Positions 8,937-19,400 of a DNA stretch of 64,000 nucleotides are shown here, one piece after another. How positions within the stretch are numbered: position 1 is the first letter of the stretch; the number at the start of each line of letters is the position of its first letter. The notes under the pieces are model-generated. The model did not search any database and was not told where the DNA came from. It saw nothing but the letters and a program-made list of their open reading frames with translations. Origin of the DNA: Coprococcus aceti (lineage in GTDB: Bacteria > Bacillota > Clostridia > Lachnospirales > Lachnospiraceae); contig NZ_JAOQJT010000002.1 of NCBI RefSeq assembly GCF_025567285.1, positions 310,001-374,000 of the forward strand. The letters are read 5' to 3'. The position numbers and the translations under genes are program-made.

Positions 8937-10103
8937 TTACTTTAATAAGTTTGCAGAAATAACCATACGCTGAACCTCTGAAGTTCCCTCGTAGATCTCT
9001 GTAATCTTAGCATCACGCATCATACGCTCAACATCGTACTCCTTGATGTAACCGTAACCACCGTGTAACTGAACACACTTTGTAGTAACTTCCATAGCAA
9101 CCTCGGCTGCGTAAAGCTTAGCCATAGCTGCCTCTACTGAGTAAGAAACCTTAGCACCGCTCTGGTACTCATCCTTCTTTCTTGCTGCCTTGTATACGAG
9201 AAGCTTAGCTGCCTCGATCTTTGTTGCAAGGTCTGCAAGAACAAACTGTGTATTCTGGAACTGAGCGATTGATCTGCCGAACTGCTTTCTCTCTTTAACA
9301 TAGTTTACTGTTGTCTCGAGAGCGCCCTCTGCAATACCAAGAGCCTGAGCAGCGATACCGATACGTCCACCGTCAAGTGTGTGCATAGCGATATTGAATC
9401 CCTTACCCTTCTGTCCAAGAAGAGCGTCCTTTGGAATACGGCAGTCTGTGAAGATAAGCTCGTATGTTGAAGAACCACAGATACCCATCTTGTTCTCCTT
9501 TGTACCGAATGTAAATCCAGGTGTACCCTTCTCTACGATGAATGCTGAGATCTCCTTCATCTTTCTGCCACGCTTCTCAACGATACCAGTAACTGCGATA
9601 ACGATATATACGTCAGCCTCTTTACCGTTTGTGATGAAGCACTTTGATCCGTTAAGTACCCACTCGTCTCCGTCAAGTACAGCCTTTGTCTGCTGTCCCT
9701 GAGCATCTGTACCAGCACCTGGCTCAGTAAGACCGAAAGCACCAAGCTTTCTGCCTGAAGCAAGATCAGGAACATACTTCTCCTTCTGAGCTGGTGTACC
9801 AAATGTTACGATAGGATCAACACAGAGTGATGTGTGTGCTGATACGATAACACCTGTAGTACCACAAACCTTTGAAAGTTCCTCAACGCACATAGCATAT
9901 GTGAGAATATCACAGCCCTGTCCGCCTAACTCCTTAGAAACAGGGATTCCTAAGAAACCATACTTTGCCATCTTCTCTACAGTCTCTCTAGGAAATCTGT
10001 GCTGTTCGTCAATTTCCTGAGCAAGAGGCTTTACTTCATTCTGCGCGAACTCTCTGAATAAATTCTGCGCCATTTCATACTTCTTGTCTAAAGCGAAATC
10101 CAT
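8937..10103 (-). CDS. bcd: Butyryl-CoA dehydrogenase (short-chain acyl-CoA dehydrogenase)
   Basis: 388-residue flavoprotein that reduces crotonyl-CoA to butyryl-CoA with EtfAB. The FAD/substrate motif GAFGLTEPGAGTDA, QFGRSIAQFQ and the C-terminal IYEGTSEVQR with the catalytic glutamate (E372) are all present. Length is normal for the family. Position between hbd and etfB fixes the role as the reductive step of butyrate synthesis rather than fatty-acid oxidation. Confidence 0.96.
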   Translation of the reverse strand: MDFALDKKYEMAQNLFREFAQNEVKPLAQEIDEQHRFPRETVEKMAKYGFLGIPVSKELGGQGCDILTYAMCVEELSKVCGTTGVIVSAHTSLCVDPIVTFGTPAQKEKYVPDLASGRKLGAFGLTEPGAGTDAQGQQTKAVLDGDEWVLNGSKCFITNGKEADVYIVIAVTGIVEKRGRKMKEISAFIVEKGTPGFTFGTKENKMGICGSSTYELIFTDCRIPKDALLGQKGKGFNIAMHTLDGGRIGIAAQALGIAEGALETTVNYVKERKQFGRSIAQFQNTQFVLADLATKIEAAKLLVYKAARKKDEYQSGAKVSYSVEAAMAKLYAAEVAMEVTTKCVQLHGGYGYIKEYDVERMMRDAKITEIYEGTSEVQRMVISANLLK

Positions 10104-10145
10104 TCTAATTATTCCTCCATGAATATATTATATTACTTAGCACTA

Positions 10146-11018
10146 TTACTGAGCATCAACTGGTGTCTTTGTACGATCAGCATTGTATACATAGAATCCT
10201 CTGCCGCTCTTAACACCAAGGTTGCCGCCACGTACCATCTTACGAAGTAATGGACATGCACGATACTTGCTGTCACCTGTCTCATTGTACAGAACGTCCA
10301 TGATTGCAAGACAGATATCAAGGCCTACGAAATCACCTAACTCAAGTGGTCCCATTGGATGGTTAGCACCAAGCTTCATAGCAGCGTCAATACCAGCTAT
10401 GTCTGATACACCTTCCATCTTGATGAATGCAGCTTCGTTGATCATTGGGATGAGGATTCTGTTTACTACGAATCCAGCAGCCTCGTTAACCTGTACTGGA
10501 GTCTTACCGATCTCCTCTGAGATCTTAACGATCTTCTCTACAATCTCAGCTGGTGTATTAACACCTGCGATAACCTCGATGAGCTTCATTCTGTCAGCTG
10601 GATTGAAGAAATGCATACCGATCATAGGACGTGTAAGACCATTTCCAATCTCTGTGATAGAAAGTGATGATGTGTTTGAAGCAAATACACACTCTGGCTT
10701 GCAGATCTTGTCAAGCTCAGCAAATGTTGTCTTCTTTACTTCCATGTTCTCGAAAGCAGCCTCAACTATAAGGTCGCAGTCTGCACATAAGTCTTCCTTA
10801 AGACCTGGAGTGATGCTGGCAAGAATACCATCAACCTTCTCCTGTGTCATCTTTCCTTTTTCTACGAGTCTTGCATAACCCTTAGCGATCTTGTCCTTAC
10901 CGCCTTCAGCCCACTCCTGCTTGATATCACAGAGTGCAACCTCGTATCCGTCAACCTGAGCAAATGCCTTAGCAATGCCCTGACCCATGGTTCCTGCACC
11001 AATTACGCCAACCTTCAT
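10146..11018 (-). CDS. hbd: 3-hydroxybutyryl-CoA dehydrogenase
   Basis: 290 residues. It reduces acetoacetyl-CoA to 3-hydroxybutyryl-CoA. The Rossmann motif GAGTMGQGIA is at 7-16 and the catalytic histidine is in GMHFFNPADRM (H136), with S117 in NTSSLS. It begins after a 154-bp gap from crt that contains a hairpin, the only sizeable interruption of the operon. Confidence 0.96.
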   Translation of the reverse strand: MKVGVIGAGTMGQGIAKAFAQVDGYEVALCDIKQEWAEGGKDKIAKGYARLVEKGKMTQEKVDGILASITPGLKEDLCADCDLIVEAAFENMEVKKTTFAELDKICKPECVFASNTSSLSITEIGNGLTRPMIGMHFFNPADRMKLIEVIAGVNTPAEIVEKIVKISEEIGKTPVQVNEAAGFVVNRILIPMINEAAFIKMEGVSDIAGIDAAMKLGANHPMGPLELGDFVGLDICLAIMDVLYNETGDSKYRACPLLRKMVRGGNLGVKSGRGFYVYNADRTKTPVDAQ

Positions 11019-11106
11019 TTTTATGTCCTCCTAAATCTTTTTTTCCGGTAAACATGAGAAATTCATATACGTTTCGTTTAACATGCTACCATAATACTTA
11101 TATCAC

Positions 11107-11151
11107 ACATTTAGGATGGTTTACCTTTATCAGATTCCCCACCCTAAATGT
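11107..11151 (-). other. Intra-operon hairpin between crt and hbd
   Basis: 13-base arms (11107-11119 and 11139-11151) pair fully in the minus-strand RNA if one G-U pair is allowed, around a 19-nt loop. No T run follows, so it is not a typical terminator; an mRNA processing or stability element is more likely. Confidence 0.55.
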
Positions 11152-11172
11152 TAATATCAGAACTGTTAATTA

Positions 11173-11964
11173 TTACTTATTCTGGAAAGGAACAACCTTA
11201 AGTTTCTTCTCCTTGTCTTTCTCAAGGAAATTGCCCATTCCTGCCTTCTGATCCTCTGTCTCGAAACAGTCACCAAAAAGCTTCTCCTCAATAACAATTG
11301 CCTGATCCATATCTACCTGTAAGCCATCGTTGATAGCCTTCTTGCAGTTTCTTACTGCAATAGGAGCGTTTGCTGCGATTCCGGCTGCCATCTTCTTAGC
11401 TGCTGGAAGGAGCTCCTCAAGTGGATAAACAGCGTTCACAAGACCGATTCTGTAAGCCTCATCTGCCTTGATGTTTCTTGCTGTGTAGATAAGCTGCTTA
11501 GCCATGCCTGCACCTACAAGACGTGCAAGTCTCTGTGTTCCGCCAAAACCAGGTGTGATTCCAAGACCAGCCTCTGGCTGACCGAATATTGCATTCTCTG
11601 AGCAGATTCTGATATCACAGCTCATTGAAATCTCGCATCCGCCGCCAAGAGCGAATCCATTCACTGCTGCGATGACTGGGATAGGGAATGTCTCAATGGC
11701 TCTGAACACATCGTTACCCTTCTTACCGAAGGCCTCTCCCTCTGCCTTTGTGAGTGTTGACATCTCACCTATATCAGCTCCGGCAACAAATGACTTCTCA
11801 CCGGCACCTGTAAGAATAAGACATCTTGTTGTATCAAGATCAACTGCCTTGAATGTTGCATCAAGCTCTTCAAGAACTGCACTGTTGAGTGCGTTCAGAG
11901 CCTTTGGACGGTTGATTGTGATAATTCCTACATATCCATCCTGTTCGTATGTAACAAACTCCAT
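11173..11964 (-). CDS. crt: 3-hydroxybutyryl-CoA dehydratase (crotonase)
   Basis: 263-residue enoyl-CoA hydratase family member that dehydrates 3-hydroxybutyryl-CoA to crotonyl-CoA. The two catalytic glutamates are visible 20 residues apart, E111 in GGGCEIS and E131 in GQPEAGLG, and the oxyanion region KSFVAGADIGEM is intact. It lies 25 bp after thl. Confidence 0.96.
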   Translation of the reverse strand: MEFVTYEQDGYVGIITINRPKALNALNSAVLEELDATFKAVDLDTTRCLILTGAGEKSFVAGADIGEMSTLTKAEGEAFGKKGNDVFRAIETFPIPVIAAVNGFALGGGCEISMSCDIRICSENAIFGQPEAGLGITPGFGGTQRLARLVGAGMAKQLIYTARNIKADEAYRIGLVNAVYPLEELLPAAKKMAAGIAANAPIAVRNCKKAINDGLQVDMDQAIVIEEKLFGDCFETEDQKAGMGNFLEKDKEKKLKVVPFQNK

Positions 11965-11989
11965 GATGTATCTCCTTTATTATCTAAAA

Positions 11990-13174
11990 TTAGTCCTCGA
12001 TCTTAACGACTGTTGAGCAGCCCATTCCACCACCGATACAGAGAGTAGCAAGACCTGTCTTAGCACCCTTTGCCTGCATCTCATGAAGAAGTGTAACAAG
12101 GATACGACATCCTGAAGCTCCAACTGGATGTCCAAGAGCGATAGCACCACCGTTAGGGTTAACCTGCTTGTCAACATCAAATCCAAGTTCCTTAGCAACT
12201 GCTACTGACTGTGCAGCAAATGCCTCGTTTGCCTCGATAACATCGAAGTCCTCAATCTTGAGACCAGTCTTAGCCATAACCTTCTTGGTTGAAGCTACAG
12301 GTCCGATACCCATGATTGAAGGATCAACTCCGCCAAGTGCTCCAGCTACCCATGTAGCCATAGGCTTAACGCCAAGCTCCTTAGCCTTCTCCTCGCTCAT
12401 AACAACGATAGCTGCAGCACCATCATTGATACCTGAAGCGTTACCAGCTGTAACAAATCCGTTAGGATTGATTGTTCTGAGTCTTGAAAGTGTCTCAACT
12501 GTTGTACCAGGTCTTGGTCCCTCATCCTTCTTGAACTCAACCATCTCTTTCTTCTTCTTTACCATAACTGGAACGATCTCAGCATCAAATGCACCTGACT
12601 CCTGAGCTGCAACAGCCTTCTGCTGGCTCTTTGCTGCAAACTCATCAATCTCCTCACGTGTAAGACCCCACTGCTCACAGATATTGTCAGCTGTCTTGAT
12701 CATGTGATAATCATTGAATGCATCCCAGAGAGCATCGTTTACCATTGTATCTACGAGTACACCATTGTTCATTCTGTAACCGAAACGACCCTTCATCATA
12801 GCGTAAGGAGCCATAGACATATTCTCCATACCACCTGCAACTACGATATCAGCATCTCCTGCCTCGATCATCTGTGCAGCCATGTTGACACAGTTAAGAC
12901 CTGAACCACAGACAACGTTAACTGTAACAGCAGTTGTCTCGATTGGAAGTCCTGCCTTGATTGAAGCCTGACGTGCAACGTTCTGTCCCTGACCAGCCTG
13001 GATAACACATCCCATGTATACGTGGTCTACCTGATCTGCAGGAACTCCTGCTCTGTTGATAGCCTCCTTGATAACGATTGAACCAAGCTCTGCTGCTGGT
13101 GTTGTGCTGAGTGATCCACCCATTGTTCCGATAGCTGTACGACATGCGCCTGCTAAAACAATCTTCTTTGCCAT
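11990..13174 (-). CDS. thl: Acetyl-CoA acetyltransferase (thiolase)
   Basis: 394 residues. It condenses two acetyl-CoA to acetoacetyl-CoA, the first step of the butyrate route. Catalytic residues are C89 in VVCGSGL, H349 in GHPVGASG and C379 in LCIGGGMG. The ATG at 13174 is preferred to the one at 13189 because GGAGG (13183-13187) sits nine bases before it. First gene of the operon, with its own promoter. Confidence 0.97.
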   Translation of the reverse strand: MAKKIVLAGACRTAIGTMGGSLSTTPAAELGSIVIKEAINRAGVPADQVDHVYMGCVIQAGQGQNVARQASIKAGLPIETTAVTVNVVCGSGLNCVNMAAQMIEAGDADIVVAGGMENMSMAPYAMMKGRFGYRMNNGVLVDTMVNDALWDAFNDYHMIKTADNICEQWGLTREEIDEFAAKSQQKAVAAQESGAFDAEIVPVMVKKKKEMVEFKKDEGPRPGTTVETLSRLRTINPNGFVTAGNASGINDGAAAIVVMSEEKAKELGVKPMATWVAGALGGVDPSIMGIGPVASTKKVMAKTGLKIEDFDVIEANEAFAAQSVAVAKELGFDVDKQVNPNGGAIALGHPVGASGCRILVTLLHEMQAKGAKTGLATLCIGGGMGCSTVVKIED

Positions 13175-13203
13175 TTTCAAATCCTCCATTTAAAAAAATA
13201 TTA

Positions 13204-13287
13204 GTGTGACATAAGACTACATATAAAAAAACCTTAAAGGTTCACACAATCTGCCATAATTCTAGCACAAAAGCATGTGCCACGCAA
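13204..13287 (-). promoter_or_regulatory. Butyrate operon promoter with structured leader
   Basis: Minus strand: TTGCGT (13282-13287), 17-bp spacer, TAGAAT (13259-13264) with an upstream TG, an extended -10. The leader can fold GTGTGA with TCACAC (13204-13209 with 13242-13247), enclosing a smaller ACCTTTAAGGT stem followed by a T run, which could act as a weak attenuator. Confidence 0.65.
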
Positions 13288-13314
13288 CCAAAAATGAACG
13301 ACTCCGCGAAGGAG

Positions 13315-15294
13315 CTATTTCCTTTTATTCCTGTTTTTGCCATTTTTAGCATTCTTCTGCCCGGATGATTTTGTGTTTTTCTGTGGAACAACTTTATTAT
13401 TTTTGCTGTTTTTACCATTATTGATTGAATTGTTCTTACTTTTATCATTTTTGCCATACGAACGTTGTCCCTGGTGTTCACCTTTCCTGTCCATCTTTCT
13501 CGGCGCTATCAGACATTTTTTATCAAAACCGATAAGATCCTGTCTGCCGGCCTTTATGAGCGCCTCTTTGACCAGATCATAATTCTCCGGTTTTCTATAC
13601 ATCATAAGAGCCTTCTGCATTGCCTTTTCATGTGGATTATGAGGTACATATACCGGTTTCATGGTTCTAGGATCGACTCCGGTATAGTACATACATGTGG
13701 ATATCGTGGACGGCGTAGGATAGAAATCTTGCACCTGTTCAGGCATATAGCCTATATCCCTTACATATTCGGCAAGCTCCACCGCCTCCTTCAGCGTAGA
13801 TCCGGGATGTGATGACATCAGGTACGGAACAACATACTGCTGCTTTCCAGTCTTTGCATTTACCCTTTTGTATCTATCAATGAATTTCTCATATACACTG
13901 TTCTGTGGCTTGCCCATCATCCTGAGAACATTATCCGATACATGCTCCGGCGCAACTCTGAGCTGTCCGCTTATGTGCTTCTCGCAAAGCTCTTTCAGGA
14001 ATTCATCATTGCTGTCCGCCATCACATAATCGAATCGTATTCCCGATCTGATAAATACTTTTTTCACACCCGGAACCGCTTCCAGCTTCCGCAGAAGCTC
14101 AACATAATCCTTGTGGTCAACCTTCAGATTCCTGCACGGTTCCGGGAACAGACACTGCTTGTTGGTGCATACACCATATTTATCCTGCTTTGCACATGAT
14201 TTATGCCTGAAATTCGCAGTCGGCCCTCCGACATCATGTATATAGCCTTTGAAATCAGGATCATGCGTCATGCGCTCCGCTTCCTTTATCAGTGACTCGT
14301 GGCTTCTTGTCTGTATGATCCTGCCCTGGTGAAATGTCAGTGCGCAGAAGCTGCATCCTCCGAAGCAGCCCCGGTTGCTCGTCAGGCTGAATTTTATCTC
14401 TGATATAGCCGGGATACCGCCCGCCTCCTCATATATCGGATGGTAGTTATTCATATATGGCAGATCATACACATCGTCCATCTCCATCTGGGTGAGCGGA
14501 TAAGCCGGAGGATTCTGAACAACATATCCTCTGTTTCCGTATCCCTCAACCAGCGTTTTAGCCGAGTATGGATCTGTATTTATATACTGTGTATAAAAGC
14601 TTCTTGCATATTCCAGTCTATCCTTTGAAAGACTGTCATAATCCGGCAGTATAATGGAATCCTCGGGCACACCGGATATATCCTTTGTCCTGTAGCATGT
14701 ACCCCTGACAAATGTGATATCTTTCACATCTATTCCGCTGTCGAGCGCCTCCGCTATCTCTATCATGCTGTGCTCGCCCATGCCATACGAAAGTATATCG
14801 GCGGATGAATCCACCAGAATGGAATGTTTCAATTTATCAGACCAATAATCATAGTGTGCCATACGTCTGAGGCTGGCCTCTATACCTCCGATTATGATCG
14901 GAACATCCTTGTACGTTCTCCTTATCAGATTACAGTATACCGTGGTGGCATAATCAGGCCGAAGTCCCATCTGTCCACCTGGAGAGTACGCATCCTTCTG
15001 TCTTCTCTTCTTGGACACAGAATAATGGTTCACCATGGAATCCATATTGCCTCCGCACACCAAAAAGCCCAGTCTTGGTCTGCCAAAAACATCAATGCTC
15101 TTGTCATTCTTCCAATCAGGCTGGGCAATCATACACACCTTATATCCATATCTCTCAAGCAATCTGCTTATGATTGCAGGGCCAAATGAGGGATGGTCAA
15201 CATAGGCATCACCTATGACAAACACAAAGTCCGCCTGTGTCCACCCTCTCTTCTTCATGTCCTCCATGCAGATCGGCAAATAATCTCTTTCCAT
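13315..15294 (-). CDS. YgiQ family radical SAM protein
   Basis: About 659 residues. The YgiQ/UPF0313 family has an N-terminal cobalamin-binding-like domain, a central radical SAM domain and a C-terminal tail; its reaction is not established. The cluster motif is seen in TSNRGCFGGCSFCALTFHQGR (CxxxCxxC), preceded by GGIEASLRRMAHYDYWSD. The last 60 residues are low-complexity Lys, Asn, Gly and Ser, probably disordered and nucleic-acid attracting. The start at 15294 (MERDYLPI) is chosen because it follows the mreB-family stop closely; the longer frame to 15378 would overlap that gene. Co-transcription with the MreB-family gene is likely. Confidence 0.9.
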   Translation of the reverse strand: MERDYLPICMEDMKKRGWTQADFVFVIGDAYVDHPSFGPAIISRLLERYGYKVCMIAQPDWKNDKSIDVFGRPRLGFLVCGGNMDSMVNHYSVSKKRRQKDAYSPGGQMGLRPDYATTVYCNLIRRTYKDVPIIIGGIEASLRRMAHYDYWSDKLKHSILVDSSADILSYGMGEHSMIEIAEALDSGIDVKDITFVRGTCYRTKDISGVPEDSIILPDYDSLSKDRLEYARSFYTQYINTDPYSAKTLVEGYGNRGYVVQNPPAYPLTQMEMDDVYDLPYMNNYHPIYEEAGGIPAISEIKFSLTSNRGCFGGCSFCALTFHQGRIIQTRSHESLIKEAERMTHDPDFKGYIHDVGGPTANFRHKSCAKQDKYGVCTNKQCLFPEPCRNLKVDHKDYVELLRKLEAVPGVKKVFIRSGIRFDYVMADSNDEFLKELCEKHISGQLRVAPEHVSDNVLRMMGKPQNSVYEKFIDRYKRVNAKTGKQQYVVPYLMSSHPGSTLKEAVELAEYVRDIGYMPEQVQDFYPTPSTISTCMYYTGVDPRTMKPVYVPHNPHEKAMQKALMMYRKPENYDLVKEALIKAGRQDLIGFDKKCLIAPRKMDRKGEHQGQRSYGKNDKSKNNSINNGKNSKNNKVVPQKNTKSSGQKNAKNGKNRNKRK

Positions 15295-15298
15295 ACAT

Positions 15299-16291
15299 TT
15301 AATCTTCTTTCTTATCGCTGAGGTTGACAGACATTCCAGCGCCGAGAGCCACTGCCTCAAGTGCTTTTTCCGATACATATGCCTCTATCCCTGTGCGCTC
15401 TTTGATTATTCTGTCCATTCCGTATATAAGACTTCCTCCTCCGGTAAGCACAATGCCCGATACCGCAATGTCAGCCACCAGCTCCGGCGGTGCAGTCTCA
15501 AGAACATTGTGTATTGCTCCAAGAATATGCTCTGTAGTCTCCTCAAATGCATCTACTGTTTCATTCGCAGTTATTGTTACAGCCTTTGGAAGTCCCTTGA
15601 TAAGATCACGGCCCTTGATCACATACTCAATATCTTCATCACGCTTTACGACTGAGCCAACAGCAATCTTCGCATTCTCCGCTGTCTGATAACCTATAAG
15701 CAGGTTGTATTTTCTTCTGGCATACTTGATGAGTGCATTATTATAGTCATCTCCGGCGTATTTTATGGAGCTGCTCTCCACTGCACCACCAAGGGATACG
15801 ACCGCAATATCCGTGGTTCCACCGCCTATGTCGACCACCATATTACCCTTTGCCTCATAGATATCTACATTTGCTCCTACAGCAGCAGCCAAAGGTTCCT
15901 CCATGACATACACAGTCTTGGCACCGGTCTTGTACACTGCTTCCTCAACAGCTCTTCTCTGCACCTCGGTAACACCGCTTGGAACACACACGCATATCCT
16001 TGGTCTTCCAACTCCCGAACGTTTCTCCATTGCGCTTCTGATAAATGCCTTAAGCATTATCTCCGCTATTGTATAATCAGATATAACTCCCTTATTGAGA
16101 GGTCTGACGACCTCTATATTCTCCGGAGTCTTTCCTATCATTTTCTTGGCTTTTGTTCCTATTGCTATTACTTTTTTTGTAGATACTTCATATGCGACAA
16201 CAGACGGCTGGTTTACAACAATTCCCTTACCTCTTACGCTGATCAATACATTTGACGTTCCTAAATCTACTCCAATATCAGTTGAAAGCAT
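15299..16291 (-). CDS. MreB/Mbl family actin-like cell-shape protein
   Basis: 330 residues. Forms membrane-bound filaments that guide peptidoglycan synthesis. The actin-fold nucleotide motifs are present: DIGVDLGTSN near residue 5, the second phosphate loop VVDIGGGTTDIAV near 160, and GIVLTGGGSLIYGMD near 285. Length equals other MreB paralogues. It is not next to mreC/mreD, which suggests an additional MreB-like paralogue rather than the core mreBCD copy. It follows a terminator and is four bases from the downstream YgiQ gene. Confidence 0.92.
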   Translation of the reverse strand: MLSTDIGVDLGTSNVLISVRGKGIVVNQPSVVAYEVSTKKVIAIGTKAKKMIGKTPENIEVVRPLNKGVISDYTIAEIMLKAFIRSAMEKRSGVGRPRICVCVPSGVTEVQRRAVEEAVYKTGAKTVYVMEEPLAAAVGANVDIYEAKGNMVVDIGGGTTDIAVVSLGGAVESSSIKYAGDDYNNALIKYARRKYNLLIGYQTAENAKIAVGSVVKRDEDIEYVIKGRDLIKGLPKAVTITANETVDAFEETTEHILGAIHNVLETAPPELVADIAVSGIVLTGGGSLIYGMDRIIKERTGIEAYVSEKALEAVALGAGMSVNLSDKKED

Positions 16292-16318
16292 ATAAATTCT
16301 CCTTTATCACAACAAAAT

Positions 16319-16367
16319 AATACCAGTGCTATAACACAGATATTATAAGCACTGGTATTGTTTTTTT
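16319..16367 (-). terminator. Terminator after the coiled-coil/AAA-like gene
   Basis: AATACCAGTGCT (16319-16330) pairs with AGCACTGGTATT (16348-16359). In the minus-strand RNA the stem is followed by ATTTTGTTG and preceded by a run of A, so it is U-rich enough to end the four-gene operon above it. Confidence 0.7.
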
Positions 16368-16403
16368 CAACAAAATTCTACAACGGTATATCCGTCACAA
16401 AAC

Positions 16404-19400
16404 TTATTTTATCTCTTTTTTAAGAATCTTCTTGTCGATAGGATCTCTGGTCTCAGCAGCCTTCATGGCATCATCCATAGCACCGAGAAGTCTGTCGATA
16501 TTTCCTGACTCCATCGCCATCAAAGCATTCTTTATAGCTGTATCTGCTCCGCTCTCAAGCTTGAAGCCCTTCTCATCAGCGTAGCACTCTGCCACATTGA
16601 TCATTCCACTCTCATTGATCTGGTCAAAGTATACTCTGTTGTTGAACGATCTTGCCTGAGTCATATTTGCTGCAAGCATATTGCTGAGAGCTGTCTTCTC
16701 TCCTGTGAGGATGATCTTAACATCATTCTTCTCAGGTGAACACATATCAACCATCTCTTTGAATCTCTCAGGTGTTATAAGTCCTGCACTCTCAATGATA
16801 AGACATCCGCCCTTGAGCTTGCCAACTGCTCCTGCAAGCTTACCGCTGTTTATAACCTTTGCCTTAACCTTTGCCTTTGCCTCAGACTTGCAGATTCCCA
16901 TATCATAATAGAACTTTGCAAAATCCTCACCGACCATGGTAAGTCCAAATCCGTGCTGTCCAAGAATAACAACATTCTTAGATCTCTTAGGATCTACCTT
17001 GAGAGTCTGGAGAACGTTAACGATCTGTGCACCAGCAGGCTCGACTCCGAGATACTTGTAGAGGTACTTTGCCTCCTTAGGCAGTGATTTACGTCTCGCA
17101 GCAACAGCCTCACTTACTGAAGCAGCCATAGTTGCTTCTTCATCCTGTGTGATAACCTGTGCAGCTTCCTCAACCTTGCCTTCCTTCAGAAGCTCTTCCT
17201 GCTTCTTGTACTCTTCCTCACGCTTTATAGCCTTTTCAAGTACCTTTGCAGCAGCAGTAGCCTTGCTTCTTATATCCTCGAGCTGTTTCTTGACATCAGC
17301 CTCGGCCTTGTCTATTGCTGAGAGATCTTTCTTCTTCTTCTCCTCAGCCTCGGTCTTGGCCTGATCAGCAGCCTCTTTTCTTGCAACAACGCGCTCAGCC
17401 TGTTTTGTCTTGAGCTCAGCGATCTTGTTCTTTAACTCTTCTTCTTTCTTCTTTGCATCATCGAGAAGCTTCTTAGCATCAGCTTCAGCCTTTGTCTTCA
17501 TATCTGAGGCTTCCTTCTCAGCCTTCATAGCTGCAGTCTGAACCTTCTCGAGCTCACTTGCCTCTGCCGTAGCATACTTCTCTTCCTCAGCAGCAAGGAA
17601 CACCTCATGCTTGGTCTCTCTATCTTTTCCTTCTGCCGTAAGCTTATCTGTCTTTTCCTTGGCAGCAGCTTCCGCATTCTGGATCTCAACCTCTTCTGCG
17701 ATCTTAGCCTCTTCGACTACCTGCTCCGCTTCCTCGGCAGCAGCCTCTGCCTTTGCCAGAAGATCCTCAGCCTCAACAAGAGACTTCTTAGCTGAGTCGA
17801 GAGCTTCCTGAGCCTCTGCCTTCGCAGCCTTGAATGAGTCATTCTCCTTCTTTGCAGCGGCAACATCCTCACTGATCTTCTTGTTGTCGTTCTCAGCAGT
17901 TGTAATCTGATCAGCAACCTTCTTTATGAACTCTTCGCTGTCTGAAATCTTCTTCTGAACCTCTTCCTTGGCTTTCTTTGCTGCCTCAAGAGCCTTTGCA
18001 GCCTCCTCCTCAACCTTCTCTGCCTTCTTCAGTTCTTCCTTCTGTATTGCAAGCTTTGTGTTTGCATCATTTCTGCTATTCTTTGCATTCTTAACAGCCT
18101 TCTCTGACTCCTCAAGCTTCTTCTGGAGCTCATCAAGAGTCTTCTGTGACTGACTCTCCATCTCAGTGGTATTCTTAAGATTAGCATCAGCCTCTTCCTC
18201 AGCCTTCTTAGACTCGCTGAATATTGCACCAGCCTTTGTCTTGTCTGCCTCGGCAGTCTTCATGATCTTGGCTGCTCTTGCTTCCTCATCTGTGCGCTTC
18301 TTCTTGGCCGTCTCTATAGACTTCTTCTTATCCGCATCTATGTCTGCCAATTTCTTCTTATCAGCATCAACAGCCTTGTTGTACTCAGCAACACCCTTAT
18401 CCACATTAGTCTTCTTGGTGTCTGCAAGTGCCTTTATAGCCTTGTCGGCAGCAGCCTGAGCCTCATTGATCATATTGTTCTTATATGTATCAGGATCACT
18501 CTCCTTGAGGATTCTGTCTGACTCTTTCTTAGCAGATTCATTTGTATCTGATATCTCTTTCTTGAGCTTTGCAATATTGGCATCAAGCTCTTTCTCCTCT
18601 CGCTCAAGCAGTTCAGCATCATTCTTCTTCTTTGCCTCAGCCTCCTGTGCCATCTTTGCATCATAGTTCTGCTTCTTGGCAGCAAATTCTTCAAGCTGCT
18701 TTTCGAGATCCTTCTCTGTCTTCTCGCATTCCTCGATGGTCTTCTTCGAGGTCTCAGCATGTTTCTTTGCCTCTTCAGCATTCTTTCTGGCATCGTCGAT
18801 CGCCTGCTGCTTCTTTGCCTCAGCCTCAGCCTTAGCCTTTTCAGCGGCAGCCTTCTTTCTTGCCTCTTCTGCCTCTTTGCGCTTCTTCTCCTCTTCAGCC
18901 TTACGCTTAGCCTCTTCCTCGGCCTTCTTCTTAGCTTCTTCCTCAGCCTTCTTCTTGGCTTCCTCCTCAGCTTTCTTCCTAGCCTCCTCTTCAGCCTTCT
19001 TCTTGGCTATCTCCTCAGGACTCTCCTCGTCTATATTGGACAGGTTCTTTATTCCTGCTCCAAGGAAATCGTCATCATCGTCATCATCATCATCAAAATC
19101 ATACAATGACTCTCCAGCCGCAGCCTGCTTGTTTCTATCTGGGAGAATGCTGAACAGATCTCCGTTCGCATCACTGCCTCCCTTAGGTGACTTAACTTTA
19201 TTCACCTTTGCATTCTTATCAGTTACCCACTCAAGTGTCTCTTCATCCTCAGCATTTTCATCATCATCAGTGAGAACAATATTGCTTCCACCTGTTGACT
19301 TAACTGTACCTTCAGTTCCGGCGCCGAACTTAAATCCGCCACCAAGACCGCCTTCTGTTTTAGGTGTTTTTCCAAGACCGCCGCCAAGGCCGCCTGATCC

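Noticed and set aside
10222..10878. A 218-codon plus-strand frame
   Set aside because: It is antisense to hbd, a firmly identified gene, with Ser/Ile-rich composition typical of shadow frames.
13299..13316. Small hairpin at the stop codon of the YgiQ gene as a terminator
   Set aside because: The stem is only about five base pairs and overlaps the stop codon; the following T run is interrupted, so support is too weak.
19070..19105. CAT/CGT triplet run that looks like a microsatellite or short CRISPR-like repeat
   Set aside because: It encodes the Asp run of the giant coiled-coil protein in frame; there are no spacers.
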